64,000 bases of DNA from Janthinobacterium sp. 61 (GCF_002846335.1 NZ_PJMQ01000001.1:3782001-3846000); one strand, 5' to 3'; positions 52,873 through 62,967 are shown, counted from the first letter of the stretch. A program made the numbers and translations. Notes: generated from the letters alone by a model not told the origin.

Positions 52873-54084
52873 TTAAGCAGCGCGCTGCATGAGAATTTCC
52901 ACGGCCGGCAAAGTCTTGCCTTCCAGGAACTCCAGGAAAGCGCCGCCGCCCGTCGAGATATAGCTGATTTTATCGGTAATGTCGTATTTGGCAATCGCCG
53001 CGAGGGTGTCGCCACCGCCAGCGATGGAAAATGCTTTCGATTCGGCAATGGCCAGCGCCAGGGTCTTGGTGCCGTTGCCGAACTGGTCGAATTCGAACAC
53101 GCCCACGGGACCGTTCCACACGATGGTGCCGGCGGCGGCGATCTGCTGTGCCAGCAAGGCGGCCGTTTTCGGGCCAATATCGAGGATCATGTCGTCGTCC
53201 GCCACATCGGCCACGTCCTTGACGGTGGCAGCGGCCGTAGGCGAAAACTCCTTGGCGCACACGACATCGACAGGAATCGGCACTTGCGCGCCGCGCTTGG
53301 CCATGATCTCGATGATGGCCTTGGCTTCTTCGACGAGCTCCGCTTCCACCAGCGACTTGCCCACGTTCAAGCCGACAGCTTTCATGAAGGTGTTGGCGAT
53401 GCCGCCGCCGACGATCAGATTATCGACCTTGTCGGACAGGGCTTTCAGGATGGTCAGCTTGCTCGATACTTTCGAACCAGCAACAATTGCCAGCAAGGGA
53501 CGGGCAGGTGCGTGCAAAGCTTTGCCCAGCGCATCGAGTTCGGCGGCCAGCAGAGGTCCGGCGCAGGCGATGGGGGCAAACTTGGCGATGCCATGCGTGG
53601 ATGCTTCCGCGCGGTGGGCCGTGCCGAACGCGTCATTGACGTAGATATCGCACAGCTTGGCCATTTTTTGCGCCAGCTCATCGCTGTTTTTCTTTTCGCC
53701 CTTGTTCACGCGCACGTTTTCCAGCAGGACCACCTGGCCGGCAGCCGTGTTTTCCAGGCCGGCGCCATCGACCCAGTCTTGTTTCAGTGCGACTTCCTGG
53801 CCCAGCAGCTCGGACAGGCGGGCAGCCACTGGCGCCAGGCTGTCAGCCGGTTTGAACTCGCCTTCCGCCGGACGTCCCAGGTGCGACGTCACCATGACAA
53901 AGGCGCCAGCGTCGAGGGCGGCGCGGATGGCCGGCACCGAGGCGCGGATGCGCGTGTCTTCGGTGATCTTGCCACTGTCATCTTGCGGGACGTTCAGGTC
54001 GGCGCGGATAAACACGCGCTTGCCTTGCAGTGCATTTTGGTCGATCAAATCTTGCAGACGGATGAAGTTGAGAACAGCTGACAT
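52873..54084 (-). CDS. pgk: Phosphoglycerate kinase
   Basis: A 403-residue glycolytic kinase. The N-terminal [11 protein letters not shown], the TSHLGRP motif, the KVSSKL hinge and the ATP site GGGIANTF, with the ending [13 protein letters not shown], are all standard. The start is ATG 54084 ([13 protein letters not shown]); the in-frame ATG at 54144 adds an unconserved tail. It opens the pgk-pyk-fba glycolytic series. Confidence 0.96.
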   Translation of the reverse strand: MSAVLNFIRLQDLIDQNALQGKRVFIRADLNVPQDDSGKITEDTRIRASVPAIRAALDAGAFVMVTSHLGRPAEGEFKPADSLAPVAARLSELLGQEVALKQDWVDGAGLENTAAGQVVLLENVRVNKGEKKNSDELAQKMAKLCDIYVNDAFGTAHRAEASTHGIAKFAPIACAGPLLAAELDALGKALHAPARPLLAIVAGSKVSSKLTILKALSDKVDNLIVGGGIANTFMKAVGLNVGKSLVEAELVEEAKAIIEIMAKRGAQVPIPVDVVCAKEFSPTAAATVKDVADVADDDMILDIGPKTAALLAQQIAAAGTIVWNGPVGVFEFDQFGNGTKTLALAIAESKAFSIAGGGDTLAAIAKYDITDKISYISTGGGAFLEFLEGKTLPAVEILMQRAA

Positions 54085-54161
54085 GGCGATCCAGATGACG
54101 AGTGGAAGGAAGTGCGCTATTTTACCGCAATGCCCAGCGCACATCCCCGATTTGTCCTGCT

Positions 54162-54512
54162 TTACTGAAAAACATGCAACAGTCGCAAGCCCGTGAAAAC
54201 CAGCATGCCAAACACAATGGTTTGCAGCATATTGCGGCGGATCACAAAAAAGAGCGTGGCGGCAATACCCGACAAGAGTTTCAAATTCGATAATTCAAAG
54301 TGTACTTGCTGCCCGTCCATCAGCAGGTCGGGCGCGATGATGGCCGCCAGCGCGCAGGCCGGCGCATAGCGCAGCATCTCGCCCACGCGGCGCGGAATGC
54401 TGATGTGATGGCCGATCAGCCAGAAGGTGCTGCGCGTGGCGGCCGTGGCCACCACCAGCACGGCGATGGCGATCCACACGTCGCTCCTGCCCCAGTCTAT
54501 GCCGTCAAACAT
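54162..54512 (-). CDS. AzlD domain-containing membrane protein
   Basis: A 116-residue membrane protein with four helices ([20 protein letters not shown], then [31 protein letters not shown] and [14 protein letters not shown]). It is the small subunit of the AzlCD branched-chain amino-acid exporter. Its start overlaps the end of the AzlC gene by 8 bases, a sign of coupled translation of a complex. Confidence 0.88.
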   Translation of the reverse strand: MFDGIDWGRSDVWIAIAVLVVATAATRSTFWLIGHHISIPRRVGEMLRYAPACALAAIIAPDLLMDGQQVHFELSNLKLLSGIAATLFFVIRRNMLQTIVFGMLVFTGLRLLHVFQ

Positions 54513-55239
54513 GGCGTTTTGTCCATTTTTCTGTCAATTCTTCCACGGCCATGGCGCTGACCATGCCCACCAGCACGGCCAGCAGCAAGCCCAGTTTATA
54601 CGGCAGGCTGAAGGCCAGCACGGCTACCGTGCCCGCCACCAGCACGCCGCACAGGGCGGCGCGGCTGAGGATCAGCGGCACCGTCACGCACAGGATCGCC
54701 AGGGTGCCCGCAAAACCCAGCCCCCATTCGACCGGCACGACAGCGCCCAGCAAGATGCCGATGAAGGAACCGATTTGCCAGGCAAGCCAGTTGGGGTAAA
54801 CCAGCCCCTTGAGGAAGGGCAGCTTGGCCGGGTCCGGCGTTTCATGGGGGTAGCGCTGCAGGAACAGGCCCACGGTGATGTCGCCCGCCACATAGCCGAG
54901 CGCAAAGCGCTGGCGCCACGGCAGATGGGCGAAATGGGGCGCGAGCAACACGGAAAAGATAACAAAACGCAAATTGACAACGAGGGCCGTGGCGAAGATC
55001 ACCCACACGGGCGCGTGCGCGGCCAGCAGGGGCAGGGAGGCGAGCTGGGCCGAGCCGGCAAAAACAAACAGGGTCATCGCCACCGCCTGCGTCACCGTCA
55101 AGCCGCTTTTCACCATGGCCACGCCCACCACCATGCCCCAGGCGGCAATGCCCAGCATGCTGGGCGCACCCAGTTTCAGGCCGGCGCGCCAGGCATCCTT
55201 CAGCAGGCCGTCGTCCTTGTCGGCCATGACGGCGCTCAC
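54505..55239 (-). CDS. AzlC family branched-chain amino-acid exporter large subunit
   Basis: A 244-residue membrane protein with about six to seven helices and the AzlC start region (GLKLGAPSMLGIAAWGMVVG, ALCGVLVAGTV). With AzlD it forms an efflux pump for branched-chain amino acids or related compounds; annotation as an 'ABC permease' in databases is misleading. The start may be ATG 55239 or ATG 55227; no SD decides. Confidence 0.88.
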   Translation of the reverse strand: MSAVMADKDDGLLKDAWRAGLKLGAPSMLGIAAWGMVVGVAMVKSGLTVTQAVAMTLFVFAGSAQLASLPLLAAHAPVWVIFATALVVNLRFVIFSVLLAPHFAHLPWRQRFALGYVAGDITVGLFLQRYPHETPDPAKLPFLKGLVYPNWLAWQIGSFIGILLGAVVPVEWGLGFAGTLAILCVTVPLILSRAALCGVLVAGTVAVLAFSLPYKLGLLLAVLVGMVSAMAVEELTEKWTKRHV

Positions 55240-55498
55240 GCGGGACTCCGGCAGACGGAGTGTGGTAACTGCACAACAGTGGTGCGCGCAGTAGTGCTAC
55301 GCAACGGTGATACCAGCAAGGCAAATCCAGTCAGTGTGGCGCTGCAGCTGCCATATTTCCACAAAAAAACCGCGCCGCAGCCGCAGATAATCGAGCCGCC
55401 ATTTTAGCCATGATTTTTGCTGTCTGCCTGAATCCGTTAAAATCGTACTTTTGGCAGCAGCCGACTTCCATCCATACAGCCTCACGGAGCATGACAAG

Positions 55499-55693
55499 AT
55501 GACAAAAACCACCCAGCCAGCGGTCGAACTTGACGGTAAAGACTTGCCAGCCCACTGCCCTAACCCGGCCATGCCGCTGTGGTCGTCGCATCCGCGCGTG
55601 TTTCTGGAATTCAACAAGGACGGTATCGCCAAGTGCCCCTACTGCGGCACGGCGTATACCCTGAAGGAAGGCGCCAGCGCCGGCCATCATTAA
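55499..55693 (+). CDS. Small zinc-finger protein (zf-CHCC type)
   Basis: A 64-residue protein beginning MTKTTQPAVELDG. The motifs LPAHCPNP and, later, KCPYCGTAY give Cys, His and two more Cys ligands as in the mitochondrial NDUFS6-like zf-CHCC proteins, which hold one zinc. Its role in bacteria is unclear. The start ATG 55499 is supported by GGAG about 10 bases upstream; the in-frame ATG at 55451 is not. A strong terminator follows. Confidence 0.85.
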   Translation: MTKTTQPAVELDGKDLPAHCPNPAMPLWSSHPRVFLEFNKDGIAKCPYCGTAYTLKEGASAGHH

Positions 55694-55702
55694 ACTGCCC
55701 AG

Positions 55703-55727
55703 CGGCGCGCCTCCAGCGCGCCGTTTT
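55703..55727 (+). terminator. Terminator after the zf-CHCC gene
   Basis: CGGCGCGC / GCGCGCCG stem with loop CTCCA, then TTTT. Confidence 0.8.
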
Positions 55728-55774
55728 CATTTGCACCTCTGAGTGTCTTGTATACCGCTCAAGCCGGAGTCGTC

Positions 55775-56200
55775 ATGAAACGTCTGAAAGAACTCAATGG
55801 CAGCGCCGCCGAAGTCGAAGCGGCATTCTACGATGCCTTGCACCGCGCCGACCTCGAAGCGCTGATGGCGCTGTGGGCCGACGATGAAGAGGTCGTCTGC
55901 ATCCACCCGGGCGGCGCGCGCCTGATCGGCCATGCCGCCATCCGCGCCTCGTGGGAAACCATTTTGGCGGGCGGCGGCCTGCACATCGTGCCCACGCAGC
56001 TGCATGAAACGCACAATCTGATGAGCTCCGTGCACACTGTGGTCGAAGGCGTCACCCAGGAGGAAGGCGGTCCGGCGCACCTGCTGGCCACGAACGTGTA
56101 CGTGAAAACGCCGCGCGGCTGGCGCATCGTCCTGCACCACGCCTCCGTTGCCCCCGGCGGTGCGCCGGCCGACGCCACGGGAGCGCAGATCCTGCACTGA
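55775..56200 (+). CDS. NTF2-like (SnoaL/DUF4440-type) protein
   Basis: A 141-residue protein with the NTF2-like cone fold: FYDALHRADLEALMALWADDEEVVCIH, HAAIRASWETIL, and WRIVLHHAS at the end. Such proteins may be enzymes or binding proteins; the catalytic type cannot be told. ATG 55775 follows CCGGAG. Its TGA shares its last A with the ATG of the next gene (56200), so both are coupled. Confidence 0.85.
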   Translation: MKRLKELNGSAAEVEAAFYDALHRADLEALMALWADDEEVVCIHPGGARLIGHAAIRASWETILAGGGLHIVPTQLHETHNLMSSVHTVVEGVTQEEGGPAHLLATNVYVKTPRGWRIVLHHASVAPGGAPADATGAQILH

Positions 56201-57225
56201 TGACTTTCCCTTTGTCCTATACCGCGCCACTCTGGCTACCTGGCGGCCACGCGCAGACGATTTACCCGGCCGTGTGTCTCGCCAAGCCGGCCGTGGCCTT
56301 CCGCCGCGAACGCTGGCAAGCGCCCGATGGCGATTTCGTCGACGTCGACCTGGTCGACGGCCAGCCGGGCCAGCCCTTCGTGGTGCTGTTCCATGGGCTG
56401 GAAGGTTCATCAAGCAGCCACTACGCGCGCGCCCTGATGGCCGAGGTGGCGGCGCGCGGCTGGTCGGGCGCCGTGCCGCATTTCCGCGGCTGCTCGGGCG
56501 TAGCCAACCTGGCACCCCGCTTTTACCACTCGGGCGATGCGCAGGAAGTGGACTGGATCGTGCAGCGCCTGCGCCCGCGCGCAACAGGCAAGTTTTACGC
56601 GGCAGGCGTGTCCCTGGGCGGCAACGCCCTGCTGTGCTGGCTGGGCCAGTCGCAGCACCAGGCCGATTTCATCGATGCGGCCGCAGCCGTGTCCGCCCCC
56701 CTTGATCTGGCGCAAGGGGGCAAGGCCCTGTCTTCGGGCGCCAACCGGCTCTACACGCGCATGTTCCTGAACACGCTCAAGCCCAAATGCCTGGCCAAGC
56801 TGGAGCAGTTTCCCGGCCTGTTTGCGCGCGATGCCATGCTGGCCGCGCGCGACTTGCACGCCTTCGACAATGTCGTCACGGCGCCCCTGCATGGCTACCG
56901 CGACGCCGACGATTACTGGCACCGCGCAAGCGCCAAGCACGTCTTGCAGGACATCACCGTGCCGACCCTGGTGCTGAATGCGCAAAATGATCCCTTCCTG
57001 CCCGGGCGCTACTTGCCGCGCCGAGCAGCGCCGCAGGTCATGCTCGAGTATCCCCGCCACGGCGGCCATGTCGGCTTTGCCGCAGGCAAGTTGCCGGGAA
57101 GTACACGCTGGCTGCCGCAGCGCTTGATGCATTTTTTTGAAGGCGGCAACACGGCGCCATCGGCACCACAAAGCTGTCACGCTGCTAGCTTGCAAACGCA
57201 CACGGAAAACGCTACACATGGATGA
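56200..57225 (+). CDS. YheT family alpha/beta hydrolase
   Basis: A 341-residue hydrolase. WLPGGHAQTIYP at the N-terminus, FHGLEGSSSSHYARALM and the nucleophile elbow GVSLGGNALL define the YheT group, with HGGHVGF holding the likely catalytic His. Substrate unknown; lipid esters are a common guess. Start overlaps the upstream stop (TGATG), and its stop overlaps the next gene by 8 bases, so three genes are coupled. Confidence 0.88.
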   Translation: MTFPLSYTAPLWLPGGHAQTIYPAVCLAKPAVAFRRERWQAPDGDFVDVDLVDGQPGQPFVVLFHGLEGSSSSHYARALMAEVAARGWSGAVPHFRGCSGVANLAPRFYHSGDAQEVDWIVQRLRPRATGKFYAAGVSLGGNALLCWLGQSQHQADFIDAAAAVSAPLDLAQGGKALSSGANRLYTRMFLNTLKPKCLAKLEQFPGLFARDAMLAARDLHAFDNVVTAPLHGYRDADDYWHRASAKHVLQDITVPTLVLNAQNDPFLPGRYLPRRAAPQVMLEYPRHGGHVGFAAGKLPGSTRWLPQRLMHFFEGGNTAPSAPQSCHAASLQTHTENATHG

Positions 57226-57808
57226 ACTCGTCAAACAGGCGCTGGCCAAATGGCCCAACGTGCCCCACTGCTACGGTTGGCTGGGCCTGGACGCCCGCGG
57301 CAACTGGCGCATGCGCGACCAGCAGGCGCAACAGCAACAACTGCCGGGTGACAAGATCGCCCACGTGGCCCTGTTGGGATTTATCAACCGTAATTACGAC
57401 CATGACGAACGCGGCTGCTGGTTTTTCCAGAATGGCCCGCAGCGCGTCTACCTGAACCTGGAAGCGACGCCGTATATCGCCCGCAGCGATCCGCAGCACG
57501 GTTTCATCTTGCAGACAGGCGCGCCGCTGGCGGCCATCGATGCCGCCTATCTGTGCGACAACGGCGCGCTGATCCTGCGCCAGGGCGACAGCGTGGCGCA
57601 GGTCGATGACCGCGACATGGCGCATGTGCTGCCGTCGCTGCGCGTCGACGGACAGGTGGCCGGAGACGAGGCCCTGCTGGCCTGGCTGGAAAATGCTCAG
57701 GGAAACCTGGTGTTGTTGCATGACGGCAAGGAGATTGCCGTGCAGCCGCTGGCCTACGCCAGCGTGCCGCAAACCTTCGGCTTCCAGCGCGCGCCGCAAG
57801 CCGAATAA
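57218..57808 (+). CDS. Uncharacterised protein, DUF2946-like (by recall)
   Basis: A 196-residue soluble protein with a start (MDELVKQALAKWPNVPHCYGWLGL) and YDHDERGCWFFQNGPQRVYL that I recall from a family listed as DUF2946/DUF2944 in Burkholderiales; its role is unknown. ATG 57218 lies inside the 3' end of the YheT gene, indicating coupling. It ends 3 bases before the converging M48 gene's stop. Confidence 0.72.
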   Translation: MDELVKQALAKWPNVPHCYGWLGLDARGNWRMRDQQAQQQQLPGDKIAHVALLGFINRNYDHDERGCWFFQNGPQRVYLNLEATPYIARSDPQHGFILQTGAPLAAIDAAYLCDNGALILRQGDSVAQVDDRDMAHVLPSLRVDGQVAGDEALLAWLENAQGNLVLLHDGKEIAVQPLAYASVPQTFGFQRAPQAE

Positions 57809-57811
57809 GCA

Positions 57812-59491
57812 CTAGCCCTTCTGGTCCTTGATCTGTTCACGGCGCTTTTCCTGCAGTTCACGCTCGCGCGCATCGATCACGGCCTGGTCATAGAAAGTCG
57901 CGTCCGTCGATTTACGGGCGATCGTCAGCTGGTCCAGCGCGGCCATGGTGGCGCCCTGCAGCACGTAGGATTCGGCCAGCGCCATGTGCTGCAAAGTCAT
58001 TTTGCCCTGGTCCGCATACGATTTCGCCAATAAGTCATACAGTTCCGGCTCTTCCTTGTAGAGCTGCACCTGGTCGCGCAGGTACAAGGTAGCCTGCTCC
58101 AGCTTGCTGGCAGCCATCAACGCTTCCGCATACTGGTGGGCAATGCCACGCGAGAGGGGAAACTGCTGGCGCGCCGCATCGGCCGCCTTCAGGGCTTGCT
58201 GCGCCACCTCCTTCTTCTGCGCCGGCATCAGCAGCACTTCCAGCGCCATCGCCGCCAGCAGCGAATTGGGACCCTGCGTGCCACCCGAAGTAAACACATT
58301 CGGCCCGGCCGGCCGGTGCAGGGCGGCATTGGCCGCGTCGAGTTCCTTCTGCGCCTCGGCCGGCTTGCCCTGCTTGACGGCGACAAAGGACAAGCCGTAA
58401 TGGGCGGCCACCACCTGGAAGCGGCTTTGCTGCTCAAGCTGCGTCTTGAACACCGCCTTGGCATTCAACAACCCTTGCACGCTTTCATCCTGCAGCACGC
58501 GGGCACGGGCGCGGGCCAGGTGAAAACTCAGGCTGTCAGGACGCTGCTTGTAAGGCTGCTCGCGGATGCGCGCCTGGATGTCGGCGATGCGCTCCGTCGT
58601 CAGCGGGTGGGTCTGCAGATAGGCGGGCATCAGGTCGCTGTACGAACGGCTGGCCGCCTGCATGCGGCCGAAGAAGGCCACCATGCCGGTGGTGTCGAAG
58701 CCGGCTTCGCCCATGATCTGGAAACCGATGCGGTCCGCCTCGCGTTCGGCGTCGCGGCCAAAATTGAGCTGGCGCTGGATGGCCAGGCCCTGGCCGGCGG
58801 CAAACACGCCCAGCGCCACATCGCCGCCCGCGCGCGATGCCAGCGCCGCCAGCAGCATGGCCGCCAGCGGCATCAAGGCATCCTGGCGCTGCTGGCCCAG
58901 CATGCGTGCGATATGGCGCTGCGCCACGTGGCCGATCTCGTGCGACAGCACGGATGCCAGTTCCGCCTCCGTTTGCGCCGCCAGCACCAGCGCCGAATGG
59001 ACGCCGATGAAGCCGCCGGGCAAGGCAAACGCGTTCAATTGGGGATCACGCACGGCAAAGAAGAAATAGTCGTAATTTGTTTCCCCGCGCACGCTGGGTC
59101 GCGCCGCCACGAGGGCGTTGCCAAAGGTATTCAGGTATTCCAGCAAGGGAGCGTCGTCGAGGTAGTCGCGGTCGCCGCGGATGCCGCGCATGATTTCCTC
59201 GCCGATCTTGCGCTCCATCGCCGGCGACAGGTCATCGCGCGAGGTATCGCCCAGGTTCGGCAAGTTTGGCGCTGGCGGCACGGCCAGCGGCGTCCAGCTG
59301 CCGGCCGTCTTGGCCGCCACACTGGGGGCCGGCGCCGTCGGCGCGGACGTATAGGTCTGCGCCAGCGCAAACGGCGCCGCCAGCCACAATGCAAGCAGCG
59401 CGGATGCGCGCCGGGAGCCGCGCAACCATGCCGCACCGGCGTTTTCAAGTACGATCGGAAGGGTAGTTTTTGAATTCACGGGTGCTATCAT
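57812..59491 (-). CDS. BepA/YfgC-like M48 metalloprotease with TPR repeats
   Basis: A 559-residue periplasmic protease. The N-terminal signal region (ALLALWLAAPFALAQ) is preceded by a long n-region. The zinc motif HEIGH is at residues 184-188 in VLSHEIGHVAQRH, with the third ligand further down (NFGRDAEREADR). A C-terminal TPR-like helical part (about residues 340-540) is the substrate platform. BepA handles outer-membrane protein assembly or degrades stalled LptD. It is divergent from moaC with 106 bases between. Confidence 0.88.
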   Translation of the reverse strand: MIAPVNSKTTLPIVLENAGAAWLRGSRRASALLALWLAAPFALAQTYTSAPTAPAPSVAAKTAGSWTPLAVPPAPNLPNLGDTSRDDLSPAMERKIGEEIMRGIRGDRDYLDDAPLLEYLNTFGNALVAARPSVRGETNYDYFFFAVRDPQLNAFALPGGFIGVHSALVLAAQTEAELASVLSHEIGHVAQRHIARMLGQQRQDALMPLAAMLLAALASRAGGDVALGVFAAGQGLAIQRQLNFGRDAEREADRIGFQIMGEAGFDTTGMVAFFGRMQAASRSYSDLMPAYLQTHPLTTERIADIQARIREQPYKQRPDSLSFHLARARARVLQDESVQGLLNAKAVFKTQLEQQSRFQVVAAHYGLSFVAVKQGKPAEAQKELDAANAALHRPAGPNVFTSGGTQGPNSLLAAMALEVLLMPAQKKEVAQQALKAADAARQQFPLSRGIAHQYAEALMAASKLEQATLYLRDQVQLYKEEPELYDLLAKSYADQGKMTLQHMALAESYVLQGATMAALDQLTIARKSTDATFYDQAVIDARERELQEKRREQIKDQKG

Positions 59492-59597
59492 ACCTTGTTA
59501 GCGGCGCCCATTCCCACGCGACAAGCATGCGCCACGCCAGTGGCATGACGTCGTGGCCCGGCGTGCCGCATCTCCACTCCTCACCTATTTTGACGCC

Positions 59598-60104
59598 ATG
59601 ACAACAGCAGACAAGCAAGCCCCCACCGGGGAATTGACCCATTTCGACGCCACGGGCCAGGCCCATATGGTGGACGTGGGTGCCAAGGAAGACACGCGCC
59701 GCAGCGCAGTGGCCGCCGGCACCATCCGCATGCAGCCCGCCACCCTGGCATTGATTATTTCCGGCAACGCCAAGAAAGGCGACGTGCTGGGCATCGCCCG
59801 TATCGCCGCCATCATGGGCGCCAAGCGCACCAGCGACCTGATTCCCCTGTGCCACCCGCTGGCATTGACACGCGTCACCGTCGACTTCGAAGTGGAGGTA
59901 GCGGCCAACAGCGTGCACTGCCGCGCCCAAGTCGATACCACCGGCAAGACGGGCGTGGAAATGGAAGCGCTCACTGCCGTGCAAATCGGCTTGCTGACAA
60001 TTTATGATATGTGCAAGGCCGTCGACCGGGGCATGGTCATGACCAACGTGCGCGTGCTGGAAAAGCATGGCGGCAAGTCGGGCGATTGGCACGCCGAGGT
60101 GTAA
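59598..60104 (+). CDS. moaC: Cyclic pyranopterin monophosphate synthase
   Basis: A 168-residue enzyme of molybdopterin synthesis. The conserved blocks are [34 protein letters not shown] and [13 protein letters not shown] with MCKAVDRGM. The start is ATG 59598; the upstream frame is not conserved. No other mo genes are adjacent. Confidence 0.95.
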   Translation: MTTADKQAPTGELTHFDATGQAHMVDVGAKEDTRRSAVAAGTIRMQPATLALIISGNAKKGDVLGIARIAAIMGAKRTSDLIPLCHPLALTRVTVDFEVEVAANSVHCRAQVDTTGKTGVEMEALTAVQIGLLTIYDMCKAVDRGMVMTNVRVLEKHGGKSGDWHAEV

Positions 60105-60500
60105 TTATGCCGCCTGGCGCGCCAGCTGGCCCTGGACGCGGCGCAAGTCGCACAGCAGCCAGACGGCACTGGCCAGGCACAGCACGATGATGGCCACGGA
60201 CAGGGGCAGGTGGAATTGCTCCAGCCCCGCCAGCGCGAAGCCGGCATGGATCAGACACGTGCCCACGCCCAGCGCGGCGCACACGCCCGCATACAGACCC
60301 GCCCGTGTGGTGCTCAGCAGCACATGCCGGTAACCGGCCACCACCAGGGCAATCGCTGCCAGATTAAATACCAGGAAACCCTGGATGCCGCCCGGCACAT
60401 GGAACATTTCCCATTCGCGCCAGTAGGCAGCATCGACCTGATGCAGGATCAACAACAACATCGTCCAGAAATAGCTGCGTGCCATAAGATTCACATTCAT
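60105..60500 (-). CDS. DUF6713-like membrane protein
   Basis: About 131 residues with four helices; WTMLLLILHQVDAAYWREWEMF is the family start and HVPGGIQGFLVFNL the next block. Function unknown. The start may be ATG 60500 (MNVNLMARS) or 60485 (MARS). It converges with moaC, the stops abutting. Confidence 0.72.
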   Translation of the reverse strand: MNVNLMARSYFWTMLLLILHQVDAAYWREWEMFHVPGGIQGFLVFNLAAIALVVAGYRHVLLSTTRAGLYAGVCAALGVGTCLIHAGFALAGLEQFHLPLSVAIIVLCLASAVWLLCDLRRVQGQLARQAA

Positions 60501-60648
60501 CAATATTGACGTAATTGTAAAGGCAGAATCACGCCCCGGCATGCGTGCGTGGCATTTTTCAATGCCAAGTTGAATTTCATTGATATAAGTGCTTTTTCAT
60601 CAAGAAATCATGCATACTGCGAACCGACAATATCAAGATGAGTATCGC

Positions 60649-61371
60649 ATGACAAGCAACAAGCCCACCGCGGAAAGCAAGCTCCAGGACTTCGAATTCG
60701 AGGCGATGAATCTGCAGGTGGGGGGACGCATCCAGTTCATCACGCACCGCACCATCAAGCCCATCCAGCATTTCTCGACACTGATCGGCTACGTGAAAGA
60801 CGAGTACCTGATCGTCAAGATTCCCATGGAAAACGGCGCCGCCATCGTGCTCAACGAGGGCGACAAGCTGACCATCCGCGTGTTTTCCGGGGTCACCGTG
60901 TGTTCGTTTGCCTGCAGCGTGCTGCGCATCTTCGGTCGCCCCCTCAATTATGTGCACCTGAGCTTTCCCGACGCCATCCAGGGCACCAGCCTGCGCACGG
61001 CCATGCGCGTGAAAGTGGACATTCCGGCGCAGCTGAGTTACCGCGACGTGGCGCCCGTGCCCGTCTTCATCGTCAACCTCAGCGTCTCAGGGGCACTGAT
61101 CGAGGCGCCCAGCATGCTCACGCCAGACGACGAGGGTGTAGCGCTCAGCTTTACCCTGCTGGTGCAGCCGAACAAGCATCAGATGCGCGTCAACACGCGC
61201 GCGCGCATCCAGAACGTCAGCGTGGGCAAGCCATCGAATGGCCATGCGACCGACGTCGCCGAAATCTATACGTATGGCGTGCAATTCATCGACCTGGAAC
61301 CCACACACTACACCCTGCTGCAAAACCTGACTTATGAAGCGCTGATCGCGGACCGGCAAAAAATCGTCTGA
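60649..61371 (+). CDS. PilZ-domain flagellar brake-like protein (YcgR type)
   Basis: A 240-residue c-di-GMP receptor. The N-terminal YcgR-N-like barrel (FQITHR-type RIQFITHRTIKPIQHFST) is followed by a PilZ domain (about 110-235) with the c-di-GMP motifs RTAMR (RxxxR) and NLSVSG ([D/N]xSxxG). YcgR proteins bind c-di-GMP and slow or steer the flagellar motor. The likely start is ATG 60649; ATG 60610 is an alternative. No flagellar genes are adjacent. It converges with the pilin gene, making a c-di-GMP/pilus pair. Confidence 0.87.
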   Translation: MTSNKPTAESKLQDFEFEAMNLQVGGRIQFITHRTIKPIQHFSTLIGYVKDEYLIVKIPMENGAAIVLNEGDKLTIRVFSGVTVCSFACSVLRIFGRPLNYVHLSFPDAIQGTSLRTAMRVKVDIPAQLSYRDVAPVPVFIVNLSVSGALIEAPSMLTPDDEGVALSFTLLVQPNKHQMRVNTRARIQNVSVGKPSNGHATDVAEIYTYGVQFIDLEPTHYTLLQNLTYEALIADRQKIV

Positions 61372-61392
61372 CACTGGCGCGGCAGGCGACGC

Positions 61393-61857
61393 TCACTGGG
61401 TCGCCACCACCTTGGGAATATTGTTCCGGGTGATGGCTTCCCTGGCCGCCGCATTCGTCACGCTGGTGCTGTTGAACCAGCTCAGGCTGCTGCTACCGAG
61501 CTGCAACTCCATGGTCACCGTCTGGCCGCCCATGCCGCTGCCCAGATCGCCCGCCAGGGTCAGCGCGATATTGCCCTTGTCGACCTTGGCGCCGGACACT
61601 TCGCGCGTCGGGCTAAACACGGGGATGGCGCTGGGCACGGCTTCGGTGGGAGTGCTGCAAGCGGTCGCCAAGCCGCCGTTTTCCTGCACGCACAGGGCCA
61701 CGGCTGTCTTCAGGGGCGCAGCGGCCGCCAGCACGTTGCTGACCTTGGCCCGCATCGTATAGTCGCCGTACTGGGGAATGGCCACGGCCGCCAGGATGCC
61801 GGCGATAGCCACCACGATCATCAGCTCTATCAGGGTAAATCCGCTCTGCGCGCGCAT
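61393..61857 (-). CDS. Type IV pilin
   Basis: A 154-residue type IV pilin. The leader MRAQSG is cleaved before [20 protein letters not shown], with Glu5 intact. The globular part has the disulfide pair Cys near 58 (VALCVQE) and Cys near 68 (TACSTP). ATG 61857 has a perfect SD (GGGAGGAG). A sigma-54 promoter lies about 40 bases upstream, and the upstream in-frame region (to 62280) is noncoding. Could be the major pilin PilA, but the whole pilus locus is elsewhere. Confidence 0.9.
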   Translation of the reverse strand: MRAQSGFTLIELMIVVAIAGILAAVAIPQYGDYTMRAKVSNVLAAAAPLKTAVALCVQENGGLATACSTPTEAVPSAIPVFSPTREVSGAKVDKGNIALTLAGDLGSGMGGQTVTMELQLGSSSLSWFNSTSVTNAAAREAITRNNIPKVVATQ

Positions 61858-61896
61858 CGTCTCCTCCCATTGTCCACATGCTCGTGCCGTGCACGG

Positions 61897-61912
61897 TGCA
61901 AGCGCCATGCCA
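61897..61912 (-). promoter_or_regulatory. Sigma-54 promoter of the pilin gene
   Basis: The minus-strand sequence TGGCATGGCGCTTGCA matches the consensus TGGCAYRNNNNTTGCW at every defined base (-24 GG and -12 GC). Transcription would start near 61885, about 30 bases before the ATG at 61857. PilR/RpoN control of pilA is known from Pseudomonas. Confidence 0.75.
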
Positions 61913-62018
61913 GCAGCGCGCCCGGGCAGCGGCGGTACACGTGGAAAGAAAAGCGACACTTTTGGGCAGGTTCGGACCAGCGCCGTCGGCCCAGGCCGGG
62001 AAGCGGCCTGTCTTGCGG

Positions 62019-62052
62019 ACAAAAAAAAAGGAGCCGAAGCTCCTTTTTTGTA
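62019..62052 (-). terminator. Terminator after sucD
   Basis: AAAAAGGAGC, loop CGAA, GCTCCTTTTTT: symmetric intrinsic terminator 20 bases after the sucD stop on the minus strand, ahead of the pilin gene. Confidence 0.88.
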
Positions 62053-62072
62053 CTGCGTGAACCAGGCTGGAA

Positions 62073-62954
62073 TTACAGCATGGCTTTCAGCAGACGCGCC
62101 ATTTCCGACGGGTTTTTGGTCACGGTGATGCCGCAAGCTTCCATGATTTCCAGCTTGGCTTGTGCCGTATCGGCACCGCCCGAGATCAGCGCGCCAGCGT
62201 GGCCCATGCGCTTGCCTGGAGGAGCGGTCACGCCAGCGATGAAGCCAACGACCGGTTTTTTCATGTTGTCTTTGATCCAATACGCAGCGTTGGCTTCGTC
62301 CGGACCGCCGATTTCGCCGATCATGATGACCGCGTCGGTATCTGGATCATCATTGAACATCTTCATGATGTCGATGTGCTTCAGACCGTTGATAGGGTCG
62401 CCGCCGATGCCGACTGCCGACGATTGGCCCAGGCCCAGTGCGGTCAGCTGACCCACTGCTTCATAGGTCAGGGTACCCGAACGCGATACCACGCCGATGC
62501 GGCCTTTTTTATGGATGTGGCCTGGCATGATGCCGATCTTGATTTCATCTGGCGTGATCAAGCCTGGGCAGTTAGGGCCCAGCAGCAAGGTTTTGCTGTT
62601 GGCTTTAGCCATGCGGTCTTTCAGGGCCATCATGTCACGCACAGGAATGCCTTCGGTGATGCAAATGGCCAGATCCATTTCAGCTTCAACAGCTTCCCAG
62701 ATCGCCGCTGCCGCGCCTGCTGGCGGCACGTAGATCACGGACACGTTGGCGCCGGTTTCTTTTTTCGCTTCGGTGACGTTAGCGAAAATTGGAATGCCTT
62801 CGAAGTCTTCGCCGGCTTTCTTCGGGTTCACGCCTGCCACGAAGGCAGCTTTGCCGTTCGCGTAGTCGCGGCAACCGCGGGTGTGGAACTGGCCGGTCTT
62901 GCCGGTGATCCCTTGGGTTACGACTTTGGTATCTTTATTGATCAGAATGGACAT
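62073..62954 (-). CDS. sucD: Succinyl-CoA ligase, alpha subunit
   Basis: A 293-residue subunit of the TCA-cycle enzyme that interconverts succinyl-CoA and succinate with ATP. The CoA-binding start [21 protein letters not shown] and the phosphohistidine motif [14 protein letters not shown] are present. It follows sucC with 13 bases between. Confidence 0.97.
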   Translation of the reverse strand: MSILINKDTKVVTQGITGKTGQFHTRGCRDYANGKAAFVAGVNPKKAGEDFEGIPIFANVTEAKKETGANVSVIYVPPAGAAAAIWEAVEAEMDLAICITEGIPVRDMMALKDRMAKANSKTLLLGPNCPGLITPDEIKIGIMPGHIHKKGRIGVVSRSGTLTYEAVGQLTALGLGQSSAVGIGGDPINGLKHIDIMKMFNDDPDTDAVIMIGEIGGPDEANAAYWIKDNMKKPVVGFIAGVTAPPGKRMGHAGALISGGADTAQAKLEIMEACGITVTKNPSEMARLLKAML

Positions 62955-62967
62955 GTTGATTCCTTAA

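Noticed and set aside
58136..59473. 445-residue frame opposite the M48 protease gene
   Set aside because: Antisense shadow; the minus strand has HExxH and TPR features.
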